A stretch of 10,371 nt of DNA from Deltaproteobacteria bacterium RIFCSPLOWO2_12_FULL_60_16. GTDB taxonomy: Bacteria > Desulfobacterota > Binatia > UBA9968. How positions within the stretch are numbered: the stretch's first letter is position 1; every line of letters starts with the position of its first letter. Of the stretch, positions 1-6,864 are shown piece after piece. The notes beneath the pieces are model-generated. The model was not told the DNA's origin, made no database searches, and saw nothing but the letters and a program-made list of their open reading frames with translations. The translations under genes were made by a program, and so were the position numbers. The stretch is taken from contig MGSR01000084.1 of assembly GCA_001798565.1 (NCBI GenBank), positions 1,572 through 11,942 on the forward strand, read 5' to 3'.

Positions 1-523
1 GCCGGGACGAAAGCTGCTCGACTTTCTGGGATTCGCGCCGATCGCGATGCCGAGCGTTGTACTGGGCACGGCGTTTCTGTGGTTTTACCTGCTCGTGCCA
101 GTGCCGATCATCGGCACGCTGAAGATCATCGGCCTGGCTTACGTCACCCGATACATGGCGGTGGCGCTGCGCTTCGTTTCAAGTTCGATGCTGCAAATCC
201 ACTCCGAGCTGGAGGAGGCCGCCGCGGTCGCGGGAGGGGGCTGGTGGACAAATTTCCGCCGCGTTTACCTGCCGCTGCTGCGCCCGGGACTGATGGCAGG
301 TTGGTTCTGGGTGATGGTTCACGCGTACCGGGAACTGACCATCGCGCTGATGCTGGCGCGTTCGCAGAACCGCACCGCCGCCGTGGTCATTTACGATCTT
401 TGGGATAATGGATCATTCCCACAGCTCAGTGCGTTTGGAGTCCTCATATTCGCCCTGCTCATTGTCCTGGTTGTGATCGGACAGGCGGTCGGCAAACGAT
501 TCGGGGTTCAGGAGCAATTATAA
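1..523 (+). CDS. ABC transporter permease, iron(III)-type, C-terminal part (5' truncated)
   Basis: This is the last 173 or so residues of a binding-protein-dependent ABC permease; the frame is open from base 2 to the TAA at 521-523, so the start lies outside the window. It shows the permease signature loop that docks on the ATPase: LEEAAAVAGGGWW followed by a hydrophobic stretch and YLPLLRPGL (the EAA motif, EAA-x3-G-x9-LP type). Hydrophobic membrane segments lie before it (GTAFLWFYLLVPVPIIG) and at the C-terminus (FGVLIFALLIVLVVIGQAV). The motif spacing and the ARELT-like segment (YRELTIALML) resemble the Fe(III)/thiamine/sulfate permease group (FbpB/AfuB-like). The protein would sit in the inner membrane. 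No ATPase or binding-protein gene is visible, so they would be upstream if linked. The substrate is inferred from family resemblance only; the TonB-family gene downstream fits iron uptake but does not prove it. Confidence 0.88.
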   Translation, partial: PGRKLLDFLGFAPIAMPSVVLGTAFLWFYLLVPVPIIGTLKIIGLAYVTRYMAVALRFVSSSMLQIHSELEEAAAVAGGGWWTNFRRVYLPLLRPGLMAGWFWVMVHAYRELTIALMLARSQNRTAAVVIYDLWDNGSFPQLSAFGVLIFALLIVLVVIGQAVGKRFGVQEQL

Positions 524-556
524 GCCAGCCACTATAGAGTCCCGGTCCACGCGCCC

Positions 557-586
557 TTGCCCAACCAGCCGGCACTGGGTTAAAAT
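557..586 (+). promoter_or_regulatory. Candidate sigma70-type promoter for the TonB-family gene
   Basis: TTGCCC (557-562) and TAAAAT (581-586) are separated by 18 bp in the 68-bp gap after the permease stop. Transcription would start at about 592-594, which is the GTG start of the next gene, so the transcript could be leaderless. No Shine-Dalgarno sequence is visible ahead of that GTG, which fits. This rests on motif reading only. Confidence 0.35.
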
Positions 587-591
587 ACAGT

Positions 592-1353
592 GTGGTTTTG
601 CCGCGCCATCCGCTGGTCCCTTTCCTGCTTGTCTCTCTAGGTCTGCACCTTTTCCTGCTGTTCGCCTGGCCCGATCACGGGGGAGATCAGCCCGCGCTTG
701 AAAAAATCCCCGTATCTCTTGTCCCGCCGACTGACGAAACAAAGCCCGAGCCCCCCGCCTCGGCCCAGCAAGCGCGCGGCCGGGCGCTCAAGGCGCCGGC
801 CGGCCAGGTGAGCAAGAGGAGCCCTGCCCCGCCCCAGATGGCGGCGCGGCGGATACCGGATCTGCCGATAGGTGAAGAAAAACGGGAGCCGACCAGCCAA
901 CCGCGGCAGCGCGAGAAAATCTCGATTGTGCAGCGACCGCTGCCGACGCTAAAAGATCTCTTGCCTCCGGTCACCTGGGTCCCCTCGCGGGAACGGCCGC
1001 CCGGCGATGAAGGGGCCGTACGGCTGGACACGAAGGAGCCGAAATACATCTCCTACTTTACGAGCATCAAGCGGGCGATTGAAACGGTGTGGGAATATCC
1101 GGAGCCGGCGCTGCGCCAGGGGATGCAGGGAAAATTGCTTCTGGAGTTTACGATCCTGGGAAACGGCCAGCTGGAGAAGACGCGCCTGGTCCGCTCCTCG
1201 GGTTTTTCCATACTGGACCAGGAGGCGCTGCGCGCCGTGCAGGCGGCATCTCCGTTTCATCCGATTCCTTCTTCGATCGGAAAGCCGCGTCTCGAAGTCA
1301 TCGCCAGCTTTGAATATCACGACAACCGCGTTCGCTACGGCGTCGTCCCGTAA
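592..1353 (+). CDS. TonB-family energy transducer protein
   Basis: The 253-residue protein has classic TonB architecture. A single N-terminal membrane anchor (about residues 8-26, PFLLVSLGLHLFLLFAW) is followed by a Pro/Lys/Arg-rich periplasmic spacer (about 40-130). A C-terminal TonB domain occupies about 155-243, with WEYPEPALRQGMQGKLLLEF, an NGQLEKTRLVRSSGF strand-turn and LDQEALRAVQAASPFHPIP. Known TonB proteins couple the inner-membrane proton motive force (via ExbB/ExbD) to outer-membrane receptors for siderophores, heme or B12. No exbB/exbD or receptor lies in the window, so the partners are unknown. The start is GTG at 592: the frame has a stop at 535-537 and no ATG before the membrane anchor, and there is no clear Shine-Dalgarno. 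The gene follows the permease by 68 bp on the same strand but may have its own promoter. It could be a TonB paralogue rather than the main housekeeping copy. Confidence 0.85.
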   Translation: MVLPRHPLVPFLLVSLGLHLFLLFAWPDHGGDQPALEKIPVSLVPPTDETKPEPPASAQQARGRALKAPAGQVSKRSPAPPQMAARRIPDLPIGEEKREPTSQPRQREKISIVQRPLPTLKDLLPPVTWVPSRERPPGDEGAVRLDTKEPKYISYFTSIKRAIETVWEYPEPALRQGMQGKLLLEFTILGNGQLEKTRLVRSSGFSILDQEALRAVQAASPFHPIPSSIGKPRLEVIASFEYHDNRVRYGVVP

Positions 1354-1421
1354 AAAACAGGCGTTAGGCGGTAGGCAACAGTTAAGAGAAGAGATCAGAA
1401 ATTCTGCTACCGCCTATTGCC
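1352..1421 (-). terminator. Rho-independent terminator of the folD-gcv operon
   Basis: Just past the gcvPB stop, the - strand forms a stem from TAGGCGGTAG (complement of 1407-1416) with CTACCGCCTA (complement of 1365-1374). An extra GGC/GCC pair (1419-1421 with 1360-1362) lies beyond a two-base mismatch, and there is a possible inner CAG/CTG pair. Two bases after the 3' arm comes a run of six T's (complement of 1352-1357), which overlaps the TonB-gene stop codon on the other strand. The loop is long (about 30 nt). On the + strand the same dyad is not followed by a T run, so termination there is less certain. Confidence 0.55.
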
Positions 1422-1439
1422 TACTGCCTATTGCCTTCT
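1360..1439. repeat. Inward-facing heptamer arrays in convergent spacer
   Basis: The left arm on the + strand reads GTTAGGC, GGTAGGC (1363-1376). The right arm reads GCCTATT, GCCTACT, GCCTATT, GCCTTCT (1412-1439), which on the - strand are units of the form ARTAGGC. The two arrays face each other, giving the dyad used by the terminator above. The right array extends into the last codons of gcvPB. The unit is closely related to the octamer in the spacer at 7980-8113. Confidence 0.6.
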
Positions 1440-2917
1440 TTGTTTGCGGGTTCCCATCTCAGCAAGGGTTTACGCGCCGCGCGCACCTCGTCCAGCCGTC
1501 CCACCGGAGTGGTATGGGGAGCGCTCTTCACCAGGGCGGGGTTCTCCTTCGCTTCGCGGGCGATCGCGCTCATCGCTTCGGCGAACGCATCCAGGGTCTC
1601 GCGGTTTTCGGTCTCGGTCGGCTCGATCATCAGCGCCCCGGAAACCACCAGGGGAAAGTAAATCGTCGGAGGATGAAAGCCGTAGTCCAACAGGCGCTTG
1701 GCGATATCCAGCGTGGTCACCCCCTCTTTGTGCTGCAGACGGTCGGTAAAGACACACTCGTGCATACAGGGCTCCGGATAGGGGAGGTGGTAAGCGCCCT
1801 CGAGCTTCTTGCGCAGGTAATTGGCGTTGAGCACCGCCATCCGACTGGTCTCTTCCAGGCCGTCGCCGCCCAACGAGATAATGTACGTATAGGCGCGCAC
1901 GAGAATGCCGAAATTGCCGAAGAAGGAGCGGACCCGGCCGACGGATTTGGGGAGCTCCTCCTGCAGCTGAAAATTTCCGCCGCTCTTGACGACCCGGGGC
2001 ACGGGCAGATAGTCCTCAAGAAAGCCTTTCACCCCCACCGGTCCGGCGCCGGGACCGCCTCCTCCGTGAGGCGTGGAGAAGGTCTTGTGCAGGTTGATGT
2101 GCAGCACGTCGACGCCCATGTCCCCGGGCTTGGCTATCCCCATCAACGCGTTGAGATTCGCGCCGTCGAGGTAGACCATGCCGCCTTTCTTGTGCACCAC
2201 GTCGGCAACCGCCTGAATGTTTTTCTCGAAGATGCCCAGCGTGTTGGGATTCGTCAGCATCAAAGCGGCGACCTCATCGTCCATCACCTCCTCCACCTTG
2301 CCGGCCTCCACCATGCCCCGATTGTTGGAAGAGATCTGCACGACGTCATAGCCGCACAGGGTGGAGCTCGCCGGGTTGGTGCCGTGCGCGGTGTCGGGCA
2401 CGATGATCTTCCGTCGCGGGTTGCCGCGCTCTCCGAGACAAGCCCTTATGACCATGAGCCCGGTGAGCTCCCCTTGGGCCCCGGCCGCAGGCTGAAGCGT
2501 GACCCGGTCCATGCCGCCGATCTCAGCGAGCATTCCTTCGAGCTCGTAAAGCAATTCGAGCGCGCCTTGAATCAGCTCCGGGGGAGCGAGCGGGTGGAGC
2601 AGGGAAAATCCCGGCAGCCGCGCCACTGCCTCGTTGACCTTGGGATTGTATTTCATGGTGCAGGAGCCCAGCGGGTAGAACTGGCTCTCGATGTCGTAGT
2701 TGAGGTGCGACAGCCGGGTGAAGTGGCGCAGCACCTCCAGCTCCCCGAGCTCGGGAAAGCCCGGGATGTCGTCCCGGAGCATGCGCGCAGGAATCTTTTC
2801 CCGCCCTTTTCCCTTTTCTTCGGGCCAGAAGAAACCGCTTCTTCCCGGCGAGCCGCTTTCAAAGATCAAAGGGGGAGCGGAGCGGTGAGGATTAGTTCCC
2901 GGAGAGCGCTCTGACAA
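1421..2917 (-). CDS. gcvPB: Glycine dehydrogenase (decarboxylating) subunit 2, GcvPB
   Basis: This is the PLP-bearing beta subunit of the two-subunit glycine cleavage P-protein (EC 1.4.4.2). With GcvPA it decarboxylates glycine and transfers aminomethyl to the lipoyl arm of GcvH. The 498-residue product is full length. It has the family block FYPLGSCTMKYNPK (80-93) and AHGTNPASS (177-185). The substrate pocket segment is LDGANLNA (250-257). PLP-lysine motif HINLHKTFSTPHGGGGPG has Lys278. The start is TTG at 2917, overlapping gcvPA by 26 nt. It is favoured because GAGGAG (complement of 2928-2933) lies 10 nt upstream; an internal TTG at 2869 just before IFE has no Shine-Dalgarno sequence. The last residues (EGNRQ) are encoded inside a heptamer repeat array and look like an added tail. 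It is the last gene of the folD-gcv operon. Confidence 0.95.
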   Translation of the reverse strand: MSERSPGTNPHRSAPPLIFESGSPGRSGFFWPEEKGKGREKIPARMLRDDIPGFPELGELEVLRHFTRLSHLNYDIESQFYPLGSCTMKYNPKVNEAVARLPGFSLLHPLAPPELIQGALELLYELEGMLAEIGGMDRVTLQPAAGAQGELTGLMVIRACLGERGNPRRKIIVPDTAHGTNPASSTLCGYDVVQISSNNRGMVEAGKVEEVMDDEVAALMLTNPNTLGIFEKNIQAVADVVHKKGGMVYLDGANLNALMGIAKPGDMGVDVLHINLHKTFSTPHGGGGPGAGPVGVKGFLEDYLPVPRVVKSGGNFQLQEELPKSVGRVRSFFGNFGILVRAYTYIISLGGDGLEETSRMAVLNANYLRKKLEGAYHLPYPEPCMHECVFTDRLQHKEGVTTLDIAKRLLDYGFHPPTIYFPLVVSGALMIEPTETENRETLDAFAEAMSAIAREAKENPALVKSAPHTTPVGRLDEVRAARKPLLRWEPANKEGNRQ

Positions 2918-4241
2918 GGTGTTCGATCTCCTCCTGTTCGTTCATCTCGGTGACGCAGATCAGCAGGCTGTCCGAAAGCTCCGGGTACCAGCGCGCCAGG
3001 GGAATCCCGGGGAGGATTTTCTCCGCGCTAAAACGGCCTTGACGCCGGGCCAGCCCCTTCACATTGACAACAAACTCGTTAAAAAAAGGGCCGCTGAAAA
3101 CCGGCGCCACTCCCGCCTCGCGAGCCAGACGCTCCTGGGTCTCGTGCGCCCGGTTGACGTTGACCTCGGCAAGACGGCGCATGCCGTTTTTTCCCAGAGT
3201 GGACATGAAGACCGTCGCGGCCAGCACGCAGAGACTCTGGCTCGTGCAGATGTTCGACGTGGCCTTCTCGCGCCGGATATGCTGCTCGCGGGTGGAAAGC
3301 GTGAGCACGAATCCGCGGCGCCCTTCGTGGTCCACCGTCTCCCCGACCAGCCGTCCCGGCAGGCTGCGCACGGATTTCTTTTGGCAGGTAAAAAAGCCGA
3401 ATCCCGGCCCTCCCAGGGCCATGGGGACGCCCAGGCCCTGCCCTTCGCCGACGGCGATGTCGGCCGCCCATGCCCCCGGGGGTTGGAGCAGCGCCAGCGA
3501 GAGCGGCTCCGTGGTCACGGTTACGAGCAGCGCCCCGGCGCGGGCGCAGGCCGCCTGAATCGGGGCGAGGTCCTCGACAACTCCGAAGAAATTGGGATAG
3601 CCCACCACCACGCACATCGTCTTCTCATCCGCGGACTTTGTCAGAGCGTTGATGTCCGTCCCGCCGCTCCGGTCAAAAGGGACTTCCATCAGCTCCACGT
3701 CTCCCAGGTTCTTGAGGTAGGTCGATACCACCGCGCGATACTGGGGATGCAGCGCGCGTGAAAGGAGCACGCGCCGCCGGCCCTCCGGCTGAAGGCGGCG
3801 CGCCATGAGCACCGCCTCGGCGGCCGCCGAAGCGCCGTCGTACAGCCCGGCATTGGACACCTCCATGCCGGTGAGCTGGCACAGGAGCGTCTGATATTCA
3901 TAAATGGCCTGGAGGGTCCCCTGGCTGACTTCAGGCTGGTAGGGGGTATAGGAGGTCGAGAACTCCGAGCGCGAGATGACGGCGTCCACAGCGCTGGGGA
4001 TGGCGTGGTGATAGATCCCGCCGCCGAGAAAAAAGTGCCACCCTTCGGGGGTGGCATTTCTCGCCGCCAGGGCGCCCATGCGCCGCTTCACCTGCACCTC
4101 GGTTAAACCGGCGGGCAGGGAGACCGAGGCGCGCTCTCTCAGAGGCGCGGGAATATGGTCGAAGAGCTGCTCGATCCGGGTGAGGCCGATGGTTCGGAGC
4201 ATCTGCTCCTTATCCGCGGCCGTGTGGGGGGTATAACGCAT
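2892..4241 (-). CDS. gcvPA: Glycine dehydrogenase (decarboxylating) subunit 1, GcvPA
   Basis: The 449-residue alpha subunit of the split P-protein is of usual family length. It is a PLP-fold type I domain that lacks the PLP lysine and pairs with GcvPB. Family blocks visible: an N-terminal YTPHTAADKEQML, FLGGGIYHHAIPSAVD (71-86), SEFSTSYTPYQPEVSQGTLQ (92-111), AGLYDGASAAAEA (131-143), GVPMALGGPGFGFF (271-284) and REQHIRREKATSNICTSQSL (318-337). The HFFLGGGIYHHAIP block differs from the commoner FLGAGxYxHxIP form but keeps the glycines, the last His and the IP. The start is ATG at 4241, 8 nt after the gcvH stop. An AGGAGG (complement of 4255-4260), made by the last Glu codons of gcvH, lies 13 nt upstream, and a weaker AAGAG is closer. 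Translation is probably coupled to gcvH. Confidence 0.95.
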   Translation of the reverse strand: MRYTPHTAADKEQMLRTIGLTRIEQLFDHIPAPLRERASVSLPAGLTEVQVKRRMGALAARNATPEGWHFFLGGGIYHHAIPSAVDAVISRSEFSTSYTPYQPEVSQGTLQAIYEYQTLLCQLTGMEVSNAGLYDGASAAAEAVLMARRLQPEGRRRVLLSRALHPQYRAVVSTYLKNLGDVELMEVPFDRSGGTDINALTKSADEKTMCVVVGYPNFFGVVEDLAPIQAACARAGALLVTVTTEPLSLALLQPPGAWAADIAVGEGQGLGVPMALGGPGFGFFTCQKKSVRSLPGRLVGETVDHEGRRGFVLTLSTREQHIRREKATSNICTSQSLCVLAATVFMSTLGKNGMRRLAEVNVNRAHETQERLAREAGVAPVFSGPFFNEFVVNVKGLARRQGRFSAEKILPGIPLARWYPELSDSLLICVTEMNEQEEIEHLVRALSGN

Positions 4242-4249
4242 GGGTTCTC

Positions 4250-4681
4250 TTATTCCTCCTCTTCCCCGCTCTCTTCCCCGCCTTCGTCTCCTTCGTCTTT
4301 TTGCTGGTCCACGTACTCCGCGTACTCTTCGGCGCTCATGAGGTCCTTGAGATCGTCCGCGTCCGACATTTCCACCCTGATCATCCAGCCGTCTCCGTAG
4401 GCATCGTCATTAATGGTTTCCGGGCTGTCGGGCAAGGTATCGTTCACCTCGATCACGGTCCCGCTCACCGGGGCATAGATGTCGGAGACCGCCTTGACCG
4501 ACTCCACCGCGCCGAAAGGATCGTCCTTGACGATCTTTTCCCCTACCTCCGGCAGCTCTACATAGACGATGTCGCCTAGCTCCTGCTGGGCGTACTCGGT
4601 GATCCCGATAGTAGCGGTCCGATCCTCGACGAGCACCCACTCGTGCTCTTTGGTATATTTCAAGCCCTCAGGGAACTCCAT
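4250..4681 (-). CDS. gcvH: Glycine cleavage system H protein, lipoyl carrier, with acidic C-terminal tail
   Basis: GcvH carries the aminomethyl group between P- and T-proteins on a lipoyl-lysine. The canonical fold is clear: YTKEHEWV (9-16), GITEYAQQELGDIVYVELP (26-44) and the lipoylation motif AVESVKAVSDIYAPVSG, with Lys63 as the modified residue, then NDDAYGDGWM. The start is ATG at 4681, because AAGGAGG (complement of 4687-4693) lies a good 6 nt upstream; a GTG one codon earlier would be only 3 nt away. The 143-residue product is longer than the usual 125-130. The excess is a tail after DQQK made almost only of Asp, Glu, Gly and Ser (about 15 residues, ending GEEEE), which family members normally lack. 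The last codons GAG-GAG-GAA also form a Shine-Dalgarno-like sequence ahead of gcvPA. The gene lies between gcvT and gcvPA. Confidence 0.95.
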   Translation of the reverse strand: MEFPEGLKYTKEHEWVLVEDRTATIGITEYAQQELGDIVYVELPEVGEKIVKDDPFGAVESVKAVSDIYAPVSGTVIEVNDTLPDSPETINDDAYGDGWMIRVEMSDADDLKDLMSAEEYAEYVDQQKDEGDEGGEESGEEEE

Positions 4682-4684
4682 CAC

Positions 4685-4695
4685 TCTCCTCCTTA
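4685..4695 (-). promoter_or_regulatory. gcvT stop / gcvH ribosome-binding site overlap
   Basis: On the - strand the TAA stop of gcvT (complement of 4693-4695) is the first part of TAAGGAGG, the ribosome-binding site of gcvH. Termination on gcvT and initiation on gcvH therefore share bases, which suggests translational coupling. The strong site also decides the ATG at 4681 as the gcvH start. Confidence 0.7.
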
Positions 4696-5814
4696 TGACG
4701 TTTTGCCGGCTCCCTCACGGCGGTAGAACGGCAAGGCGACAAGCCGGGCCGCTACCCTTCGACCCCGGATCTCGACCTCGACCCCGTTGCCAACGACCGC
4801 CTCTGCCGCGCTCACGTACCCGAGCGCGATCGACTTTTCCAGGGTCGGGGATCTCGTTCCACTGGTCACCCTTCCGATCGGCTCGCCCTCTTTGAGGATC
4901 GGGTAATCGGCCCGCGCTATCCCCGGAGCCGTCATCTCCAGCCCCACCAGCCGGCGCGCCACCCCTTCGCGTTTTTGCCTGACCAGGGCCTCCCGGCCGA
5001 GAAAGCATACTTTGGACAGCCTGGTCACCCATTCCAAGCCGGCTTCGAGCGGAGTCGTCGTATCGTCGAGCTCATGACCGTACAAGGGATAGGCCTTCTC
5101 GAGACGAAGCGTATCCCTCGCCCCCAGCCCGGCGGGCTGAAGCCCGCCATCGCGGCCTGCCTCCATGAGACTGTTCCACAGCGCTTCGCCCCGCTCCGGA
5201 TCGCAGTAGAGCTCGAAGCCGTCCTCGCCCGTATAGCCGGTGCGCGCCACCAGGCAGCGGGCGCCCGAGACCTCGCCGAACGAGAAGTGAAACGGCTTTA
5301 TCTGGCCCAGGGCGAGCCCGGTCAGAGGCTGCAAGATCTGCTCCGCCAGAGGACCTTGAAGAGCCAACTGGACATAGCGGGAGCTGGTGTCGCGGACCTC
5401 CGCCTTGCCCTCGGACCGCCCGCGGATCCACTGGAAGTCCTTGTCCGTGTTCGCCGCATTGACGCAGATCAGGAAATGGTCGCTCTCCAGCCGGTAGACC
5501 ACGATGTCGTCGACGGCTCCCCCGCTCTCGTTCAGCAGGAGATTGTACTGCGCCTGCCCGACCTGCACGCGTGCGACGTCATTGGCGGTAAGCGTCTGGC
5601 AGAGATCCAGCGCGCCGGCGCCCGAGACCTCGACTTCTCCCATGTGGCTGACATCGAACAGGCCGGCCCGGCGGCGCACCGCCAGATGCTCTTCGATGAC
5701 CCCCCGGTACTGGACCGGCATCTCCCATCCCGCAAACTCGACCATCTTCGCCCCGAGACTCCGATGCGCGCGGTAGAGAGGGGTTCTCTTGAACCTTTGG
5801 ACTGCCGCCTTCAC
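4693..5814 (-). CDS. gcvT: Aminomethyltransferase, glycine cleavage T protein
   Basis: The 373-residue T-protein (EC 2.1.2.10) releases ammonia from aminomethyl-lipoyl-GcvH and makes 5,10-methylene-THF. Family motifs are in order: TPLYRAHRSLGAKMVEFAGW (11-30), GLFDVSHMGEVEVSG (51-65) and GGAVDDIVVYRL (98-109), which holds the folate-site Asp. Next are ARTGYTGEDGFELY (190-203), GARDTLRLEKAYPLYGHEL (231-249) and GRVTSGTRSPTLEKSIALGY (314-333). Length is typical and nothing is missing. The start is GTG at 5814, 10 nt after the folD stop. There is no good Shine-Dalgarno sequence (GGGAG lies about 16 nt away), so initiation may depend on ribosomes finishing folD. No other start codon precedes the conserved TPLYRAH block. 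Its product is the direct substrate of FolD, encoded just upstream. Confidence 0.95.
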   Translation of the reverse strand: MKAAVQRFKRTPLYRAHRSLGAKMVEFAGWEMPVQYRGVIEEHLAVRRRAGLFDVSHMGEVEVSGAGALDLCQTLTANDVARVQVGQAQYNLLLNESGGAVDDIVVYRLESDHFLICVNAANTDKDFQWIRGRSEGKAEVRDTSSRYVQLALQGPLAEQILQPLTGLALGQIKPFHFSFGEVSGARCLVARTGYTGEDGFELYCDPERGEALWNSLMEAGRDGGLQPAGLGARDTLRLEKAYPLYGHELDDTTTPLEAGLEWVTRLSKVCFLGREALVRQKREGVARRLVGLEMTAPGIARADYPILKEGEPIGRVTSGTRSPTLEKSIALGYVSAAEAVVGNGVEVEIRGRRVAARLVALPFYRREGAGKTS

Positions 5815-5824
5815 GAGATTTGGT

Positions 5825-6688
5825 TTAACTCTCCCGCTGGAGGGACTCTTTCGCCGCCCTCAAGGTGTTGAACAGGAGCATGCAGATCGTCATCGGGCCG
5901 ACCCCGCCCGGCACCGGCGAGATCCAGGAGGCCTTGTCCTTGGCGCTCTCGAACTCGACATCGCCGACGAATTTGCCGCTCGGAAGCCGATTGCTGCCCA
6001 CGTCGATAACCACCGCGCCCGGCTTGATCCAATCGCCGCGGACCAACCCGGCCTTGCCGATCGCGACCACCAAGATATCGCCGCGGCCAACCTCGTCTTT
6101 AAGCTGAGCCGTGCGCGAATGGCACACCGTGACCGTGGCGTGCCGCTCCAGAAGCATCACCGCGACCGGCTTGCCGACAATGTTGCTGCGCCCGACCACG
6201 ACCGCGTTCTTTCCCTTGGGGTCGCAACCGATCGAATCCAGCAGCTTCATGATCCCCAAAGGGGTGCAGGGCCGCAAGCCCCCTTCGGCCCCCTGCAGCA
6301 GGAGCCCCTGATTGTACGGGTGAAAGCCATCGACGTCTTTTTGGGGCAATACCGCGTCCAGCACCTTGTTGGAGCGGATGTGAGCCGGCAGCGGCAGCTG
6401 CACGAGGATGCCGTGAATCTCCTTGTTGCGGTTCAGGTTGTGGATAAGCGCCAGCAGCTCGCGCTCCGAAACCGAGGCCGGCAGGAGGTGCTCTTCCGAG
6501 CGGATCCCCACATCCTTGCACATCTTTTCCTTATTTCTGACGTAGAGGTGAGAAGCGGGATCGTCTCCGACCAGGACCACGCCGAGCCCCGGGGCCATTC
6601 CCCACCTGCGCTTGAGCCCGTCAATCTCTTCCTTGATTTGTTTCTGAATCTCCCGCGCAACCGCCCTGCCGTCAATGATCATCGCCAT
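5825..6688 (-). CDS. folD: Bifunctional methylene-THF dehydrogenase / methenyl-THF cyclohydrolase FolD
   Basis: The 287-residue cytoplasmic enzyme (EC 1.5.1.5 and 3.5.4.9) interconverts 5,10-methylene-, 5,10-methenyl- and 10-formyl-THF using NADP(H). Diagnostic residues are present: YVRNK (49-53) with catalytic Lys53, GILVQLPLP (93-101) with Gln97 and KDVDGFHP (117-124) with Asp120. PCTPLGI (140-146) follows, then the Rossmann-loop [12 protein letters not shown] (163-174), TVTVCHSRT (185-193) and [10 protein letters not shown] (258-267). The start is ATG at 6688, with GAGGA 6-7 nt upstream; a second ATG two codons on (6682) is also possible. As the first gene of the operon it takes the methylene-THF made by GcvT on to formyl-THF, or reverses this for glycine synthesis. 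It diverges from the hydrolase gene across a shared promoter region. Confidence 0.96.
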   Translation of the reverse strand: MAMIIDGRAVAREIQKQIKEEIDGLKRRWGMAPGLGVVLVGDDPASHLYVRNKEKMCKDVGIRSEEHLLPASVSERELLALIHNLNRNKEIHGILVQLPLPAHIRSNKVLDAVLPQKDVDGFHPYNQGLLLQGAEGGLRPCTPLGIMKLLDSIGCDPKGKNAVVVGRSNIVGKPVAVMLLERHATVTVCHSRTAQLKDEVGRGDILVVAIGKAGLVRGDWIKPGAVVIDVGSNRLPSGKFVGDVEFESAKDKASWISPVPGGVGPMTICMLLFNTLRAAKESLQRES

Positions 6689-6710
6689 GGCTTCCTCAAA
6701 CAGTTTAAAA

Positions 6711-6738
6711 TCTATACAGGAAAAAACTTTTTTGTAAA
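6711..6738 (-). promoter_or_regulatory. Candidate promoter of the folD-gcvTHPAPB operon
   Basis: On the - strand TTTACA (complement of 6733-6738) and TATAGA (complement of 6711-6716) are 16 bp apart in an AT-rich stretch. A start near 6704 would give a leader of about 16-22 nt, too short for a glycine riboswitch. A second, weaker candidate is TTGACC-N17-TATGGC (complement of 6755-6783), which would leave a leader of about 60 nt. I saw none of the conserved glycine-aptamer segments in the 176-bp gap. Confidence 0.4.
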
Positions 6739-6806
6739 GACTGGAATACTTTTCGCCATAACACGGACCCGGTGAGAGGTCAAATCACCCGCTGCGCTCG
6801 CCGTGC

Positions 6807-6836
6807 TTGACAACCCGATGCCGGCGTAGATACATT
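6807..6836 (+). promoter_or_regulatory. Candidate promoter of the alpha/beta hydrolase gene
   Basis: A perfect TTGACA (6807-6812) is followed after 18 bp by TACATT (6831-6836). Transcription would begin near 6843, about 20 nt before the ATG at 6865 and just upstream of AAAGGA (6848-6853). This supports the ATG over the TTG at 6856. The promoter lies back to back with the folD promoter. Confidence 0.45.
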
Positions 6837-6864
6837 CCGCCAAATCGAAAGGACGTTGAATCGA

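Noticed and set aside
1007..2914. A 635-codon open frame on the + strand, overlapping the TonB gene end and antisense to gcvPB
   Set aside because: gcvPB on the - strand is unmistakable, and the antisense translation is rich in Arg, His and Gly with no recognisable domain. Long antisense frames are common in GC-rich coding DNA.
2919..3761. A 280-codon + strand open frame antisense to gcvPA
   Set aside because: It mirrors a conserved gene, has no domain signature and no ribosome-binding site of note.
4975..6775. Long + strand open frames (4975-5871 and 5789-6775) antisense to gcvT and folD
   Set aside because: The opposite strand encodes complete, motif-rich enzymes. These frames show only compositional bias and are shadows.
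6689..6864. Glycine riboswitch upstream of the folD-gcv operon
   Set aside because: I could not find the conserved aptamer segments, and the likely leader is too short. A covariance-model search would be decisive.
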